Shown here: positions 55,391-64,000 of the stretch, piece by piece
Layout: every line of letters begins with the position of its first letter
Numbering within the stretch: position 1 is the first letter of the stretch
NCBI RefSeq assembly: GCF_007747795.1
Contig: NZ_CP036275.1
Location: 1,316,501-1,380,500 of the forward strand
Origin: Maioricimonas rarisocia
GTDB lineage: Bacteria > Planctomycetota > Planctomycetia > Planctomycetales > Planctomycetaceae
Direction of reading: 5' to 3'
Length of the DNA stretch: 64,000 bases
The notes under the pieces: generated by a model
What the model saw: the letters and a program-made list of their open reading frames with translations, nothing else
Databases searched by the model: none
Told to the model about the DNA's origin: nothing
Made by a program: the position numbers and the translations under genes

Positions 55391-57599
55391 ACCCGCGGTC
55401 CAGCAGCGCCTGCACGAGTTCGCGGGCGAGCGGTCCTGCAGCACGACTGCCCGAGCCGCCATGCTCGAGCACGACCACGAAGGCCACCCGGGGACGATCG
55501 GCAGGGACGTAGCCGGCAAACCACGCATGGTCGGGAAGGCCACCTCCCGCTTCAGCCGTTCCGGTCTTCCCCGCGATCGCGACGTCGTCGAGCGCGATGT
55601 TCCGGCCGGTGCCGCGGTGGTGCTCGACGACCATCCGCATCCCTTCCCGTACGCGTGCCAGCGTGCCGGGAGACAGTCCCGGAATCCGCTCCCGCAGCGT
55701 CGTGCGTGTCGACTCGTACGAAGCGAGCTGGACGTCTCCTCCGGCCGGCTGGTCAGCGGGGGTGGCAGAGACATCCCGGACGAATCGCGGCGTGACCAGG
55801 TATCCGTCGTTCGCGATCGCCGCCATCATGCGGGCCACCTGCAACGGCGTGGTCGTCAGCGTTGCCTGGCCTATGGCAAGTTGCAGCGTACTGCCGGGGT
55901 ACCAGGTCTTGCCCGATCGGGCGGCCTCGTCGGGAGAGGGCACGTTGCCGCCGCTCTCGTTCGGCAGGTCGTGCTGCGTTGCTTCCCCCAGCCCGAATCG
56001 CCGCGACCACATCGCGATTGCTTCGGGGCCCATCCGCCGTGCCGAGTCGAAGAAGTACACGTTGCACGACTGGCAAAGCGCATCGGAGAGGGTCACGTCA
56101 CCATGTCCGACACCGTAACGGCGGTAGATGAGACAGCGGTTGCGATCGGGCTGATCGAGATATCCGCGGCAGTGCAGGGGGGCTTCGGGATCGATTCCAC
56201 TTTCGATCATCGCGATTGCCGTCAGCGTCTTGAACACCGACCCCGGTGCGACCGCCATCTGCGTCAGGCGCGGAAAGAACGGTCGACGCGGATCGTTCAG
56301 CGCTGCTGTCCAGCTCTCGAGGTCTCCTCGCCCCAATGCCCCGGCGTCATGGCGTGGCGCGGTGGCGGCAGCCAGAATCTCACCGGTGGAGACATCCAGA
56401 GCCACGATGCAGCCTCCCACGGGAGGCGGTGCCTCGGCGTCCGCGCCTGAGGCTTCGGGGGCCTGGCCGGCCGGGACGATCACTCGGTCGAGGATCTGTT
56501 CCGCCTGCTGCTGCAGACCGCTGTCGATCGTCAGAATCACGTCCTGACCGTCCGTCGGCTCGCGGACCGTCTCGGTGTCGATCGTTTCCCCCTGACGGTT
56601 GCGGGTCAGTCGCCGCATGCCTCGCAGGCCACGCAGGTGACGATCGTACGCCCGTTCGATACCGCTGCGTCCAATGCGGTCTCCCACTTCGTAGTCGAGA
56701 GGATCACCTTCGGGGAACCGCTCCCGGCGTGCCTCGATTTCCTCGGCCGTCACCGGCTGACGTCGGCCGATCAGGTGAGCGGCCAGATCGTTGCCAGGGT
56801 AGAGCCGTTCGGTGGCCCGTTCGATGCGAACTTCCGGAAAGCGGGAGGGATGCGATTCGATGACGGAAACCACCTCGACGGGCACGTGCTCGGCGATACG
56901 GTGGTAGTCGAGTTGTTCGCGGATGATCAGCGGGCTCTCGAGGTCACGCCGCGGAGGCGTCGTCAGTTCTTCGACGACGCTGTCCCAACCCGCTTCCCAC
57001 CAGGGACGCTGCGATTCCGGCTCGGTCTCGACCGACTCCGATTCAGCAGTCGCCGCCCGTCGCTGCCGGACGTGTTCGAGGATCCGTTCGACGCGCCGCT
57101 GGATGAGCCGCCGCCGCCGGTCAAACTCGTCATCCGACAGCCCGGTCACGTAAGCCAGTTCGGACCACATCTGTTGCCGCTGGGCGAGGACCGTTTCGGT
57201 CATCTGCCGAATGTGCTCCGGATCTCGCCGCTGATGCCGGGGCAGTCGCGATCGGACCGTCTGCTTCAGCCATCGCTCGTCGGGCGGATCCTCCAGCCAG
57301 CGATAGTGGACCGAAACGTCGAACCGCGGTTCGTCGAAGGCGAGGATCTGGCCGTCCGCGGTGAGGATGCGCCCGTCGCGGCTGGGGATCGGTTCGAACG
57401 ATTCGTAGGTGCGGTCCCAGACCTCGGTGAACTGCTCGGGGATCCGCGTCTGCAGATGCACCAGCCGTCCCGCCACGACGCTCAACACCAGCCCCAGCAG
57501 CACCAGCAGCGTGCGCAGCCGAAATTGCGGCGCGTGGTCGACGTTCCACCTCGGTGAGGCAGGGGGCATCGCCAGTGGTGTTTCGGGACGGTTACGCAT
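55371..57599 (-). CDS. mrdA: Penicillin-binding protein 2 (elongasome transpeptidase)
   Basis: A 742-residue class B PBP. The N-terminal membrane helix is at about 28-50 (LRTLLVLLGLVLSVVAGRLV). The dimerisation domain has SRDGRILTADGQILA and GIERAYDRHLRGL. The transpeptidase motifs are intact: SxxK in APGSVFKTLTA, SxN in QSCNVYFF, and KTG in AGKTGTAE. The start at 57599 (MRNRPE) is preferred. It is the last gene of the mreB-mreC-mreD-mrdA cluster. It indicates peptidoglycan synthesis, as now accepted for planctomycetes. Confidence 0.95.
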   Translation of the reverse strand: MRNRPETPLAMPPASPRWNVDHAPQFRLRTLLVLLGLVLSVVAGRLVHLQTRIPEQFTEVWDRTYESFEPIPSRDGRILTADGQILAFDEPRFDVSVHYRWLEDPPDERWLKQTVRSRLPRHQRRDPEHIRQMTETVLAQRQQMWSELAYVTGLSDDEFDRRRRLIQRRVERILEHVRQRRAATAESESVETEPESQRPWWEAGWDSVVEELTTPPRRDLESPLIIREQLDYHRIAEHVPVEVVSVIESHPSRFPEVRIERATERLYPGNDLAAHLIGRRQPVTAEEIEARRERFPEGDPLDYEVGDRIGRSGIERAYDRHLRGLRGMRRLTRNRQGETIDTETVREPTDGQDVILTIDSGLQQQAEQILDRVIVPAGQAPEASGADAEAPPPVGGCIVALDVSTGEILAAATAPRHDAGALGRGDLESWTAALNDPRRPFFPRLTQMAVAPGSVFKTLTAIAMIESGIDPEAPLHCRGYLDQPDRNRCLIYRRYGVGHGDVTLSDALCQSCNVYFFDSARRMGPEAIAMWSRRFGLGEATQHDLPNESGGNVPSPDEAARSGKTWYPGSTLQLAIGQATLTTTPLQVARMMAAIANDGYLVTPRFVRDVSATPADQPAGGDVQLASYESTRTTLRERIPGLSPGTLARVREGMRMVVEHHRGTGRNIALDDVAIAGKTGTAEAGGGLPDHAWFAGYVPADRPRVAFVVVLEHGGSGSRAAGPLARELVQALLDRGFIQGGR

Positions 57600-57642
57600 G
57601 AACAAGCCGCGGGTAAGACGTGGGCCGACCGAGAAAGGTGGA

Positions 57643-58164
57643 TCAGGTACGCGCGAGCTTGCGCGGGGGACGAAGGAGACGCACCGCGCGGCCGGGCAGG
57701 GCAATCGCCAGCACAAGCAGAGCGGTCGCCGCTCCGCGACCGGCGGCCAGCATCACGTCCGGACCTTCGAGCAGCTTTCCAGACTCCACCCAGACGCGTG
57801 CGGCAGTCCGCGAGAGAATCAGAAACGTGACGGCCAGCATCGTGACGACCACCAGCTTTGTCAGCGGTGGCTGCGAATGCCGCCGCAGGGCTCTTCTGAG
57901 CAGCGGCACGAGCGCCGCGGCGACGATCATTCCCACTCCCAGCGGACCGGCCCCCAGTGCGTCGATCAACAGCCCGAGTGCTCCCCCCAGTATTACCGAC
58001 GTGCTGGAGGATCGGGGCAGGATCATCAGCAACAGGCATGCGGACAGCAGGTCGGGAACCAGCACATTCGACGCACGCAGGTGAGCCGCTGCCGCGATAT
58101 CGACCGCTGCAGCCGCGTAGATCACCAGCAGAAGGGAAAGGATCTGGCGCACGGAGAGCCTCAC
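57643..58164 (-). CDS. mreD: Rod shape-determining protein MreD
   Basis: A 173-residue polytopic membrane protein with about five helices (LSLLLVIYAAAAVDIAAAA, DLLSACLLLMILP, VILGGALGLLIDALG, GVGMIVAAALVPLL, LALTMLAVTF-like). The sequence family is poorly conserved, but position between mreC and the PBP2 gene and the helix pattern support the call. Its start overlaps the mreC stop by four bases. Confidence 0.88.
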   Translation of the reverse strand: MRLSVRQILSLLLVIYAAAAVDIAAAAHLRASNVLVPDLLSACLLLMILPRSSSTSVILGGALGLLIDALGAGPLGVGMIVAAALVPLLRRALRRHSQPPLTKLVVVTMLAVTFLILSRTAARVWVESGKLLEGPDVMLAAGRGAATALLVLAIALPGRAVRLLRPPRKLART

Positions 58165-59129
58165 GGCTGTGGTCTGGAGGGAACGGCGGCGAGACGCTCA
58201 GCACGCAGGTGCTCGGTCAGGACTTCCACGTGGCCTGGCAGACCTTCGGCGAGAGATATGGCCGGATCGACCTCGATGACCCAGTGGGAGGCCCCGGTCG
58301 CGAGCTCGGCCCGAACCACGGTCCCATAGTGCAGCGGAACGCCGCCGGGAGATCGAAGCACCGGCGAGTAAACCAGGTCACCCACCGCAACCGGAGCGGT
58401 CGCCGACACGAACTGCAGCAGGCATCCCCCTTCGCCATCGCCGGTCAGGACACCTTCGGCTCCGAAGACCGTTCCTTCAGAAAGACGGCGGACGAGCTGA
58501 GCGGCCCCGCGAAACCCGGGATCGGTGACCGGCTGGACGGTGCTGGTCCAGCGGCCGACCGAGCTGATGCGACCGACCGCCTGCCGGCCGGCGCGGACGA
58601 GCAGATCTGCCTCGACGCCGCTGGTTTCCCCCTGATCGATCAACAGTCCGTCATCACCCAGAACGAAATCGCCAACGGCCAGTCCATCGTGCGTGCCCCG
58701 GTTCAGCAGGGAGGTGGACCATTCGATCAGCCGGTCCCGGTCGCCTCCCAGAACGCGTGCGGGCACCACGGAGAGTATCGTGAGCGATTCGCTGGCGGTG
58801 ACATTCACGTCAGTCTGAAGCCGCTCCAGATCCTCCCGCAGCCGGGCCTCGCGGATCTGCATCGCCAGTGCGGCCCTCCGCCAGTGGGCGAGTTCCTCTT
58901 CGAGCTGCTCGACCGGGCTGGTGTCGACAGGTCGGTATCGCAGGTCCGCAATGATGCGCGAGGATTTCGACCAGGCGGTCTGGATCATCGACGCCCCGGG
59001 AGCGACCAGATCCCGCGCACGGTTGCGGATCGGTCCGGAACTGTCCGAGGACGAGGCGAGCAGCAGTCCCCCCAGCAGCCAGCAGACCGACATGGCGAGG
59101 AGCTCCCGTCTGAGAGTTTTTCGCGCCAT
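58161..59129 (-). CDS. mreC: Rod shape-determining protein MreC
   Basis: A 322-residue protein with an N-terminal membrane helix (LLAMSVCWLLGGLLLASS), a coiled coil at about 70-105 (VEQLEEELAHWRRAALAMQI), and a double beta-barrel domain (VVPARVLGGDRDRLIEW, GTHDGLAVGDFVLGDDGLLI, FGAEGVLTGDGEGGCLLQF). It links MreB filaments to the periplasmic synthesis enzymes. Confidence 0.93.
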   Translation of the reverse strand: MARKTLRRELLAMSVCWLLGGLLLASSSDSSGPIRNRARDLVAPGASMIQTAWSKSSRIIADLRYRPVDTSPVEQLEEELAHWRRAALAMQIREARLREDLERLQTDVNVTASESLTILSVVPARVLGGDRDRLIEWSTSLLNRGTHDGLAVGDFVLGDDGLLIDQGETSGVEADLLVRAGRQAVGRISSVGRWTSTVQPVTDPGFRGAAQLVRRLSEGTVFGAEGVLTGDGEGGCLLQFVSATAPVAVGDLVYSPVLRSPGGVPLHYGTVVRAELATGASHWVIEVDPAISLAEGLPGHVEVLTEHLRAERLAAVPSRPQP

Positions 59130-59193
59130 GGGGGATGGGATCCTGTCGATGCCGAATACAAACCGTACTGCTGCCGTGGTGACGTCGATCCGG

Positions 59194-60243
59194 TTAGACG
59201 TCGCTCGTTTCCGAGTCGAGACTGTGTCGCCAGTGGTCGAGGTGTTCCAGACAGATCGCCGTCCCGCGGGCGACAGTGGTCAGCGGATCTTCCGCGACCC
59301 GAACCGGCACGCCGAGCTGTTCGCGCATCAGCAGGTCCAGTCGGCGAAGCAGGGCTCCCCCTCCGGTCAGGACCAGCCCGGTATCGGAGAGGTCGGCGAC
59401 AAGTTCTGGGTCACACTGTTCGATGACGTGTTTGACCGACTCGAGAATCGCCTCGATCGGTTTCCGCAGCGCTTCGCGAATCTCTTCACTGGTGACGGTG
59501 GCCCGCCGGGGAATCCCGCTGATCGTATCGAGTCCCCGCACCTCCATCGTCAGCTCTTCCTCGAGGGGATAGGCGCTGCCGATCTGGATCTTGATCTGCT
59601 CGGCGGTCTGCGTACCGATCCTCAGTGAGAACCGTTTCCGCATCGACTCGACGATCGCTTCGTCCATTTCGTCGCCGGCCACGCGGATCGACTTCGAAAC
59701 GACGATGTCCCCCAGGCTGAGGATCGCGACTTCGGTCGTGCCGCCGCCGATGTCGCACACCATGCTCGCGAGCGGCTCGGAGATCGGCAGCCCGGCGCCG
59801 ATGCTGGCCGCCTTGGATTCCTGGATCAGGTAGATTCGTCCCGCGCCGGCCCGCTCGGCACTGTTGAAGACGGCCCGTTTCTCGACGGGGGTGATCCCGC
59901 CCGGGACGGCGATGACAACACGGGGACGCAGGCCGGTACTTTGCCGCAGTGCCTTGCGGATGAAGTACTGCAGCATCTCCTCGCACAGCTCGAAGTCGGT
60001 GATCACACCGTCCTTGAGGGGCCGTACCGCCGTGATCGAATCGGGCGTGCGGCCAAGCATTTGCCGGGCCAGACGGCCCACAGCGGCTCCCCGGCCGAGA
60101 ATCTGGCGTTTACCACGCTCGAGGGCGACAACGGACGGTTCGTCCACGACGATCCCCGCTCCGTGAACGGCAACCAGCGTGTTGGCCGTTCCCAGATCGA
60201 TTCCGAGGTCCGGACAGAACCATCTCCGCAACCGGTTGAGCAT
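59194..60243 (-). CDS. mreB: Rod shape-determining protein MreB
   Basis: A 349-residue bacterial actin. Nucleotide-site motifs are GIDLGTANTLV (phosphate 1), VCDIGGGTTEVAIL (phosphate 2) and VLTGGGALLRRLD (adenosine). The start at 60243 gives LNRLRRWFCPDLGIDL; the open frame upstream to 60450 is not coding. It leads the four-gene minus-strand cluster, 64 bp before mreC. Confidence 0.96.
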   Translation of the reverse strand: MLNRLRRWFCPDLGIDLGTANTLVAVHGAGIVVDEPSVVALERGKRQILGRGAAVGRLARQMLGRTPDSITAVRPLKDGVITDFELCEEMLQYFIRKALRQSTGLRPRVVIAVPGGITPVEKRAVFNSAERAGAGRIYLIQESKAASIGAGLPISEPLASMVCDIGGGTTEVAILSLGDIVVSKSIRVAGDEMDEAIVESMRKRFSLRIGTQTAEQIKIQIGSAYPLEEELTMEVRGLDTISGIPRRATVTSEEIREALRKPIEAILESVKHVIEQCDPELVADLSDTGLVLTGGGALLRRLDLLMREQLGVPVRVAEDPLTTVARGTAICLEHLDHWRHSLDSETSDV

Positions 60244-60537
60244 CCTTGCCCTGCTGTGCGTGGAGGAAACGCGGCGAACATCCGGCGCCGCGCAGGTCTC
60301 GAAGGGGCGCACAGGTTGGACGCAGCCACCTGTGGCCGGCGCGAGTTGTATTCCCGATCGGCAGATTCTGCAAGATGCAGTTGGCGGGATAGGCAGAGCA
60401 GGGCAGCCGCGCAAGCCGGAATGTCCGTCCGGGGGAACCCCGTTGGTCACTCGACAGCGTCCGCGGACCGGGGCAAGCCCGCGTGCGGCACGTTGGCCGC
60501 ACGGCGAGTTGCACGCACCGGCATCAGACTGGCACCG

Positions 60538-60678
60538 TCAGGACGGGAACTGCCAGTCGTAGCGGTTCAGTTCCATGGCGAGAAAGATGCATCCGCTGAT
60601 CAGGGCGGCGACGGACACGAACAGGAGTCCGACGTACACGTCCGGCTGCGGATCAGGATTAGAGCTGCGTGGTGACAT
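60538..60678 (-). CDS. 46-residue membrane miniprotein
   Basis: A short frame I translated by hand. AGGGG lies three to four bases before the ATG at 60678. The protein starts MSPRSSNPDPQPDVYVG, then has one clean membrane helix (LLFVSVAALISGCIFLAM) and ends ELNRYDWQFPS. Its first 20 bases overlap the 3' end of the coiled-coil gene at 60659-61531, which suggests translational coupling. It lies between the coiled-coil pair and mreB. No known family; size and layout are typical of a regulatory or accessory membrane miniprotein. Confidence 0.7.
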   Translation of the reverse strand: MSPRSSNPDPQPDVYVGLLFVSVAALISGCIFLAMELNRYDWQFPS

Positions 60679-61531
60679 TATCCCCTACCCCAATGATGCC
60701 GTTCTTGGCGGATTTGATGACGAGGCCAACCGCCTGGTCCGGGCTGACGTCGATGATGCGAATCTTTCCGAGGTACTGCGACCGGCCGTTCCCCGACTGG
60801 GGACCGATCCGGAAGACGTCCAGTTCGTGATTCACGAGCAGGCCATCGTCGCTGCCAATGGAAATCTGCACGTACTTGGTGCGGTTGGTCTTGTCCCGCT
60901 GAACTTCCTCGACCAGACCTTCGACCGGCGGAGCCGGCTCCTGCATGGCGGCGACCGCCTGCGGATCGGTTTCGAGGTTGTTCAGTTTCACGACGTTCTG
61001 CAGGAAGGCTTTTTCTTCGAGCAGTTCGTTGTACCGGGCCTGAAGCTGTTCGTGCGCGAGTTGCTGGCTGAACAGTTCGTCCTGAATGGTTCGCAGCTGT
61101 GTCGTCGATTCGTCGAGCGAGGCGTGCAGACTCTTGTTGAGCACCCGCTGCTGCTCGGCTTCCTGCTGCCGGAAGGCGGCCTCGTCCGATTTGGTACGGG
61201 CGATACCGGTCTGCGTGGCCAGCTCCTGCTCGAGCCGGTTGTTCTTGCGGCGTTCCTGGTCGACCTGGGCGAGCAGGGTGACATTCCGCTGTTCGGCTTC
61301 GTTGGCCCGGTCCTCGGCCGCTTTCACCTGCCGGGCCGCCTCATCACGGACGGTTTCCAGCTGCTGACGGGCGGTATTCAGCTCGCCCTGGGCCTGCTGG
61401 ACCGAAGTCTGTGCCTGCTCGAACTTTGCCTTCCAGTTCGAATGCGTGGCGAACACGGCACCGGCGAAGGCCATGAAGCAGATGCTCAGCACGACCTGCA
61501 CGAAGATCAGAACTTTACCGACGAACGACAT
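60659..61531 (-). CDS. Membrane-anchored coiled-coil protein, longer paralogue
   Basis: A 290-residue protein. An N-terminal membrane helix spans about 5-28 (GKVLIFVQVVLSICFMAFAGAVF). Residues 35-175 are a long coiled coil (QVDQERRKNNRLEQELATQ). A compact C-terminal beta domain follows at about 200-290 (KYVQISIGSDDGLLVNHELD, GKIRIIDVSPDQAVGLVI), resembling MreC-type barrels in outline. It pairs with 61587-62276, which has the same design. Its location just upstream of the mre cluster on the same strand suggests an envelope or shape role; this is inference. Confidence 0.85.
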   Translation of the reverse strand: MSFVGKVLIFVQVVLSICFMAFAGAVFATHSNWKAKFEQAQTSVQQAQGELNTARQQLETVRDEAARQVKAAEDRANEAEQRNVTLLAQVDQERRKNNRLEQELATQTGIARTKSDEAAFRQQEAEQQRVLNKSLHASLDESTTQLRTIQDELFSQQLAHEQLQARYNELLEEKAFLQNVVKLNNLETDPQAVAAMQEPAPPVEGLVEEVQRDKTNRTKYVQISIGSDDGLLVNHELDVFRIGPQSGNGRSQYLGKIRIIDVSPDQAVGLVIKSAKNGIIGVGDNVTTQL

Positions 61532-61586
61532 CCTTCAGCTCCTGGTATACGGTCTCGCCGAGGTGTAGCAACGGGGGGAGCGGCAG

Positions 61587-62276
61587 TTACGGCATTTCCT
61601 CTGTGGGTGCCGGGCTGTAGGGAGCCTCGACGGGCTGGCCGGTCAGCTGGGCTGCCCGCCGTTTCGCCTTCGCCAGATTCCCGTCCACTTGAGCAATCAG
61701 GTCCTTCAGCTGCTGCTGGATCCGCTCCGACCGGTAGATGTCGGCCTGCAGTTCCTCGACCTGAGCCTGCAGGCGGAGGACATCCTGCCGGCGGGCAATG
61801 ATCACGTCTTCAATCTGCTGCACGTCTTCAGTTTTCTCGACGACCGACCGCGACGTATCGGCCATGGCGGTCCGCAGTTCTTCCAGCCCTGCCCGAAGTT
61901 CCTTGATGCGGGCATCAAGGGCGGCCTTGTCGACCTGGATCGCCCGCGTGTACTGCTCGAGCTGGGTTTCGAGCTGCGGGCGTTTGTCGGTCAGTTCCTG
62001 GACTTCCTCCCGCTGCCGGCGAATCGCATCGTCGTACGCGGCTGCCAGTACCTGGGGAAAGACCGGAGAGGCCTGCCCGACCCGCTCACCGGTGACGTCA
62101 TGCGTGACCGACCAGGTCGCGTTTTCGTCATCCGACTGCGTGAACGTGTAACCTTCCAGCTCGGCGGCACGCGCCTGCCAGTTGGGTCCGCCGAAGGTCG
62201 CCACGCCGGCAAAACCCATGAAGGCGATGCTGGCGACGGCTGCAAAAACGGCGAGCACTTTGCTGAATTTAGTCAT
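61587..62276 (-). CDS. Membrane-anchored coiled-coil protein, shorter paralogue
   Basis: A 229-residue protein with an N-terminal helix FSKVLAVFAAVASIAFMGFAGV matching the FMGFAG/FMAFAG pattern of its downstream neighbour. The coiled coil runs about 85-210 (IRRQREEVQELTDKRPQLET, DVLRLQAQVEELQADI). It lacks the C-terminal beta domain of its neighbour and ends in a Pro/Glu tail. It is first in the same-strand series with 60659-61531, the miniprotein and mreB. Confidence 0.85.
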   Translation of the reverse strand: MTKFSKVLAVFAAVASIAFMGFAGVATFGGPNWQARAAELEGYTFTQSDDENATWSVTHDVTGERVGQASPVFPQVLAAAYDDAIRRQREEVQELTDKRPQLETQLEQYTRAIQVDKAALDARIKELRAGLEELRTAMADTSRSVVEKTEDVQQIEDVIIARRQDVLRLQAQVEELQADIYRSERIQQQLKDLIAQVDGNLAKAKRRAAQLTGQPVEAPYSPAPTEEMP

Positions 62277-62910
62277 CAGTGCACAGATTCTCTGGGCATC
62301 GTGGGGACGGTCTCGAGCGGGATTCCTTCCCCCGTGGCGGACCTTCCGTGAGCAACGCTTTCCGCCAGCTTAAGATGTGCTGCCAACCTGCCCCCAGCGT
62401 CGATTCGACATCCGGGAGGTTTTACGGCAGATCCGACACAAAGTGTTCGGATCAAACTCACTATACGGCTGCCGACGAATGGCTGTCAAACAGATTCACT
62501 CCTGCCGAACGCTCGCACAAACTCCCGGACACCTGTGGGTGCGCCGTACGCTTGCAGTTTCGGCAAGTCGGCCGTCCCCTCGCCACGGCAGCGGTGCGAT
62601 GTTCTTCAGACCGGCGGCATTCCGCGAAACGTATGCTGCTGGTGACGGATTTTCGGACGCCACACGGCAACATCCGGCGAATCCGGCCGCGTCGCTCCGG
62701 GCGGGGTCATGACGGTTCTGGCGAATGCAGGAAAGATTTGCTTTACGATGCGTTTTACCGCACAATGTCGTGCATCTCCCTTCCATTGGTCGATTCTGAA
62801 GTTAGTGCAAATAAACACAGCTCGCTACTGCGTTGGCTTGTCAGCGGGCGGGCCAGTCCTTGAAATGCAGCCACTCGGCGTCCGAGAGGCCTGTGCCCGG
62901 AGATCATTAC
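62277..62910. other. Divergent intergenic region
   Basis: 634 bp between the coiled-coil gene (minus) and the STAS gene (plus). Open frames in it have no ribosome sites or domains. I saw no tRNA, terminator or repeat. It presumably holds two promoters. Confidence 0.4.
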
Positions 62911-63570
62911 GTGAGTGCTACGACCAAACGGTATGACCTCGACGCCAGCGGATCACATGTCATTCTCACTCTCAAGCAGGAGTTGAATGACGTTCAATGG
63001 GCACAGATTGAACAGGTCGGCACGGAGGTCCTGCAGGATCTCCAGGATCGCCGCTCTCCCTCCTGCCTGATCGACCTCTCCCCGATGCACTACATGGGCA
63101 GCGCCATGGTTGCGCTCATCGTCCGCATCTGGAAGGCCGTCAACGACAAGGGGGGACGTGTCGTCGTTGTTGTCGGCGACGACATGGTCCTCAAGGTCAT
63201 CAGCCTTGCCGGCCTCGACAAGGTCTGGAACATTGCCCGCACCCGCGAAGACGGACTGAAACAGCTCGGCGGACGTGTCACTCGCAACAGCAGTGGTCAG
63301 GCGACCGTCTCGGCCCGCCCTTCGGCGATCGTCGTGGTCATCAGCGTCATCGGCATGCTTGTCGCCGGCGCCGGTCTGGGCGTCCTGTACGGCAACTACG
63401 CGACAGAGCCGATCGGCCAGGGCCTCGTATTCGGCGGTGCCGTCGTCGGCGTGCTCGCGGGACTTATCAGCCTTGTTCGCGATCAGGGAGGACGTCGTCT
63501 GCTGGCTGCCGTCTCGACAGTCGCCTGCGTCGGTCTGGCCGTTGCCGGCTGGATGAACTTCCCCGTCTGA
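62911..63570 (+). CDS. STAS-domain protein with membrane tail
   Basis: A 219-residue protein. The start is a GTG at 62911 with GGAGA upstream. Residues 1-115 are a STAS domain: VILTLKQELNDVQW, CLIDLSPMHYMGSAMVALIVR with the phosphorylatable Ser position, GRVVVVVGDDMVLKV. Three membrane segments follow from about 135 (AIVVVISVIGMLVAGAGLGVL, GLVFGGAVVGVLAGLISLV, LLAAVSTVACVGLAVAGW). This resembles an anti-sigma-antagonist domain tethered to the membrane. Partner kinase or phosphatase not in window. Confidence 0.85.
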   Translation: MSATTKRYDLDASGSHVILTLKQELNDVQWAQIEQVGTEVLQDLQDRRSPSCLIDLSPMHYMGSAMVALIVRIWKAVNDKGGRVVVVVGDDMVLKVISLAGLDKVWNIARTREDGLKQLGGRVTRNSSGQATVSARPSAIVVVISVIGMLVAGAGLGVLYGNYATEPIGQGLVFGGAVVGVLAGLISLVRDQGGRRLLAAVSTVACVGLAVAGWMNFPV

Positions 63571-63636
63571 ATCGGCCGCATCCGGGCGGGCCGCCTCGCC
63601 AACCAACATTGATTGAAACATCACAGGGAGTTCAGG

Positions 63637-64000
63637 ATGTCGGTCCCCGAGTCATCGGCAACGTCGAGCAGCGAGACCCAGAGTTCCGAATCCGCGACCA
63701 GGTCGGTCGGGGGACGGGGGGAAGTTCGTCAGAAGGCCCTGCAGGAAGAACTTCGCGAACTGGTCGGCGTCGTCGGTCCCGGTCCGCTGGTCGACCTGCT
63801 CCTCGAACGATCCTTCGAACTCGGCGCGACGGACGTCCACTTTGATCCCCGGCCAGACGGCCTGCACGTCCGACTGCGTGTCGACGGCATCCTCCATGAT
63901 GTCCTCGTCCTCGAGCAGCAGGTCTCGCCGCAGGTCATCTCCCGCCTGAAGCTGATGGCCGGCATGGACATCACCGAACGCCGCTTCGCGCAGGACGGAC
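63637..64000 (+). CDS. GspE/PulE-family secretion ATPase, 3' end outside window
   Basis: 121 codons of a type II secretion / type IV pilus ATPase; the frame is open to the window edge. GGGAG precedes the ATG at 63637. After a Ser-rich N-terminus, the N2 region reads [45 protein letters not shown] and QDG, as in GspE/PilB before the Walker A motif. The DUF1559 prepilin-like proteins in this window would be potential substrates of such a machine. Confidence 0.85.
   Translation, partial: MSVPESSATSSSETQSSESATRSVGGRGEVRQKALQEELRELVGVVGPGPLVDLLLERSFELGATDVHFDPRPDGLHVRLRVDGILHDVLVLEQQVSPQVISRLKLMAGMDITERRFAQDG

Noticed and set aside
62279-62863. 194-aa plus-strand ORF in the large intergenic region
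   Set aside because: It lacks a ribosome site and recognisable domain, and its composition differs from neighbouring genes.

Overview
The window is chromosomal DNA of a high-GC planctomycete, most likely order Planctomycetales; I cannot resolve the genus. The signs are an ECF sigma / FecR-LamG / PSCyt-type DUF1549-DUF1553 / DUF1501 operon, two DUF1559 prepilin-like genes, a DUF1571 gene, Tat-exported Gfo/Idh/MocA oxidoreductases, a HEAT/WD40 mosaic protein with a CPSC zinc ribbon, and coproheme decarboxylase (HemQ). Housekeeping loci give the frame: ffh-rpsP-trmD-rplS-yraN, gap, rpe, accD, dapA, cmk, and a mreB-mreC-mreD-PBP2 elongasome cluster. No rRNA, CRISPR array, prophage module or integrase was seen.

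Layout. 1-7.3 kb: a partial tagaturonate-epimerase-like gene, then the minus-strand sigma-FecR-PSCyt-DUF1501 operon. 7.3-14.4 kb is the accessory part. It holds eight plus-strand tRNA-like genes with different anticodons and many non-canonical features, three small membrane-protein genes, an uncharacterised 265-aa gene (10142-10939) directly upstream of the last tRNA (His), a 23S-IVP-type four-helix-bundle ORF that runs antisense through that tRNA, a GNAT gene whose tail is duplicated, dispersed repeats, heptamer tandem repeats and one intact IS4-type insertion sequence. 14.4-20 kb: DUF1571 protein, HemQ, a prepilin-like protein and an oxidoreductase. 20-23.5 kb: the ribosome/SRP cluster. 23.6-33.2 kb: a lipoprotein, a parvulin, an oxidoreductase, the HEAT/WD40 protein, a second DUF1559 protein and a sugar isomerase. 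33.3-33.7 kb: canonical tRNA-Asp and tRNA-Lys, a useful internal contrast to the odd array. 34-41.4 kb: a large inverse-autotransporter-like surface protein, a CehA-type metallohydrolase and 4-alpha-glucanotransferase. 41.9-48.5 kb: gap, then a tight rpe / pseudo-phosphatase / accD / kinase run, a beta-hydroxyacid dehydrogenase and dapA. 48.7-54.7 kb: FHA, atypical SDR, M24-like, CBS and SGNH proteins. 54.7-64 kb: cmk, the PBP2-MreD-MreC-MreB cluster, two coiled-coil membrane proteins with a 46-aa companion, a STAS protein and the start of a GspE-type ATPase.

The best candidate for an undescribed system is the 7.7-11.1 kb locus. It has a set of degenerate but fold-competent tRNAs, including two Leu-anticodon tRNAs with class I variable loops and a Met-anticodon tRNA with a collapsed D arm. 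The set sits around an uncharacterised basic protein gene that is probably co-transcribed with the His tRNA. Two other items deserve attention: a histidine-phosphatase-fold protein that has lost its catalytic residues and overlaps accD, and an M24-fold protein with no metal ligands. All calls were made by reading the sequence; no database search was run.
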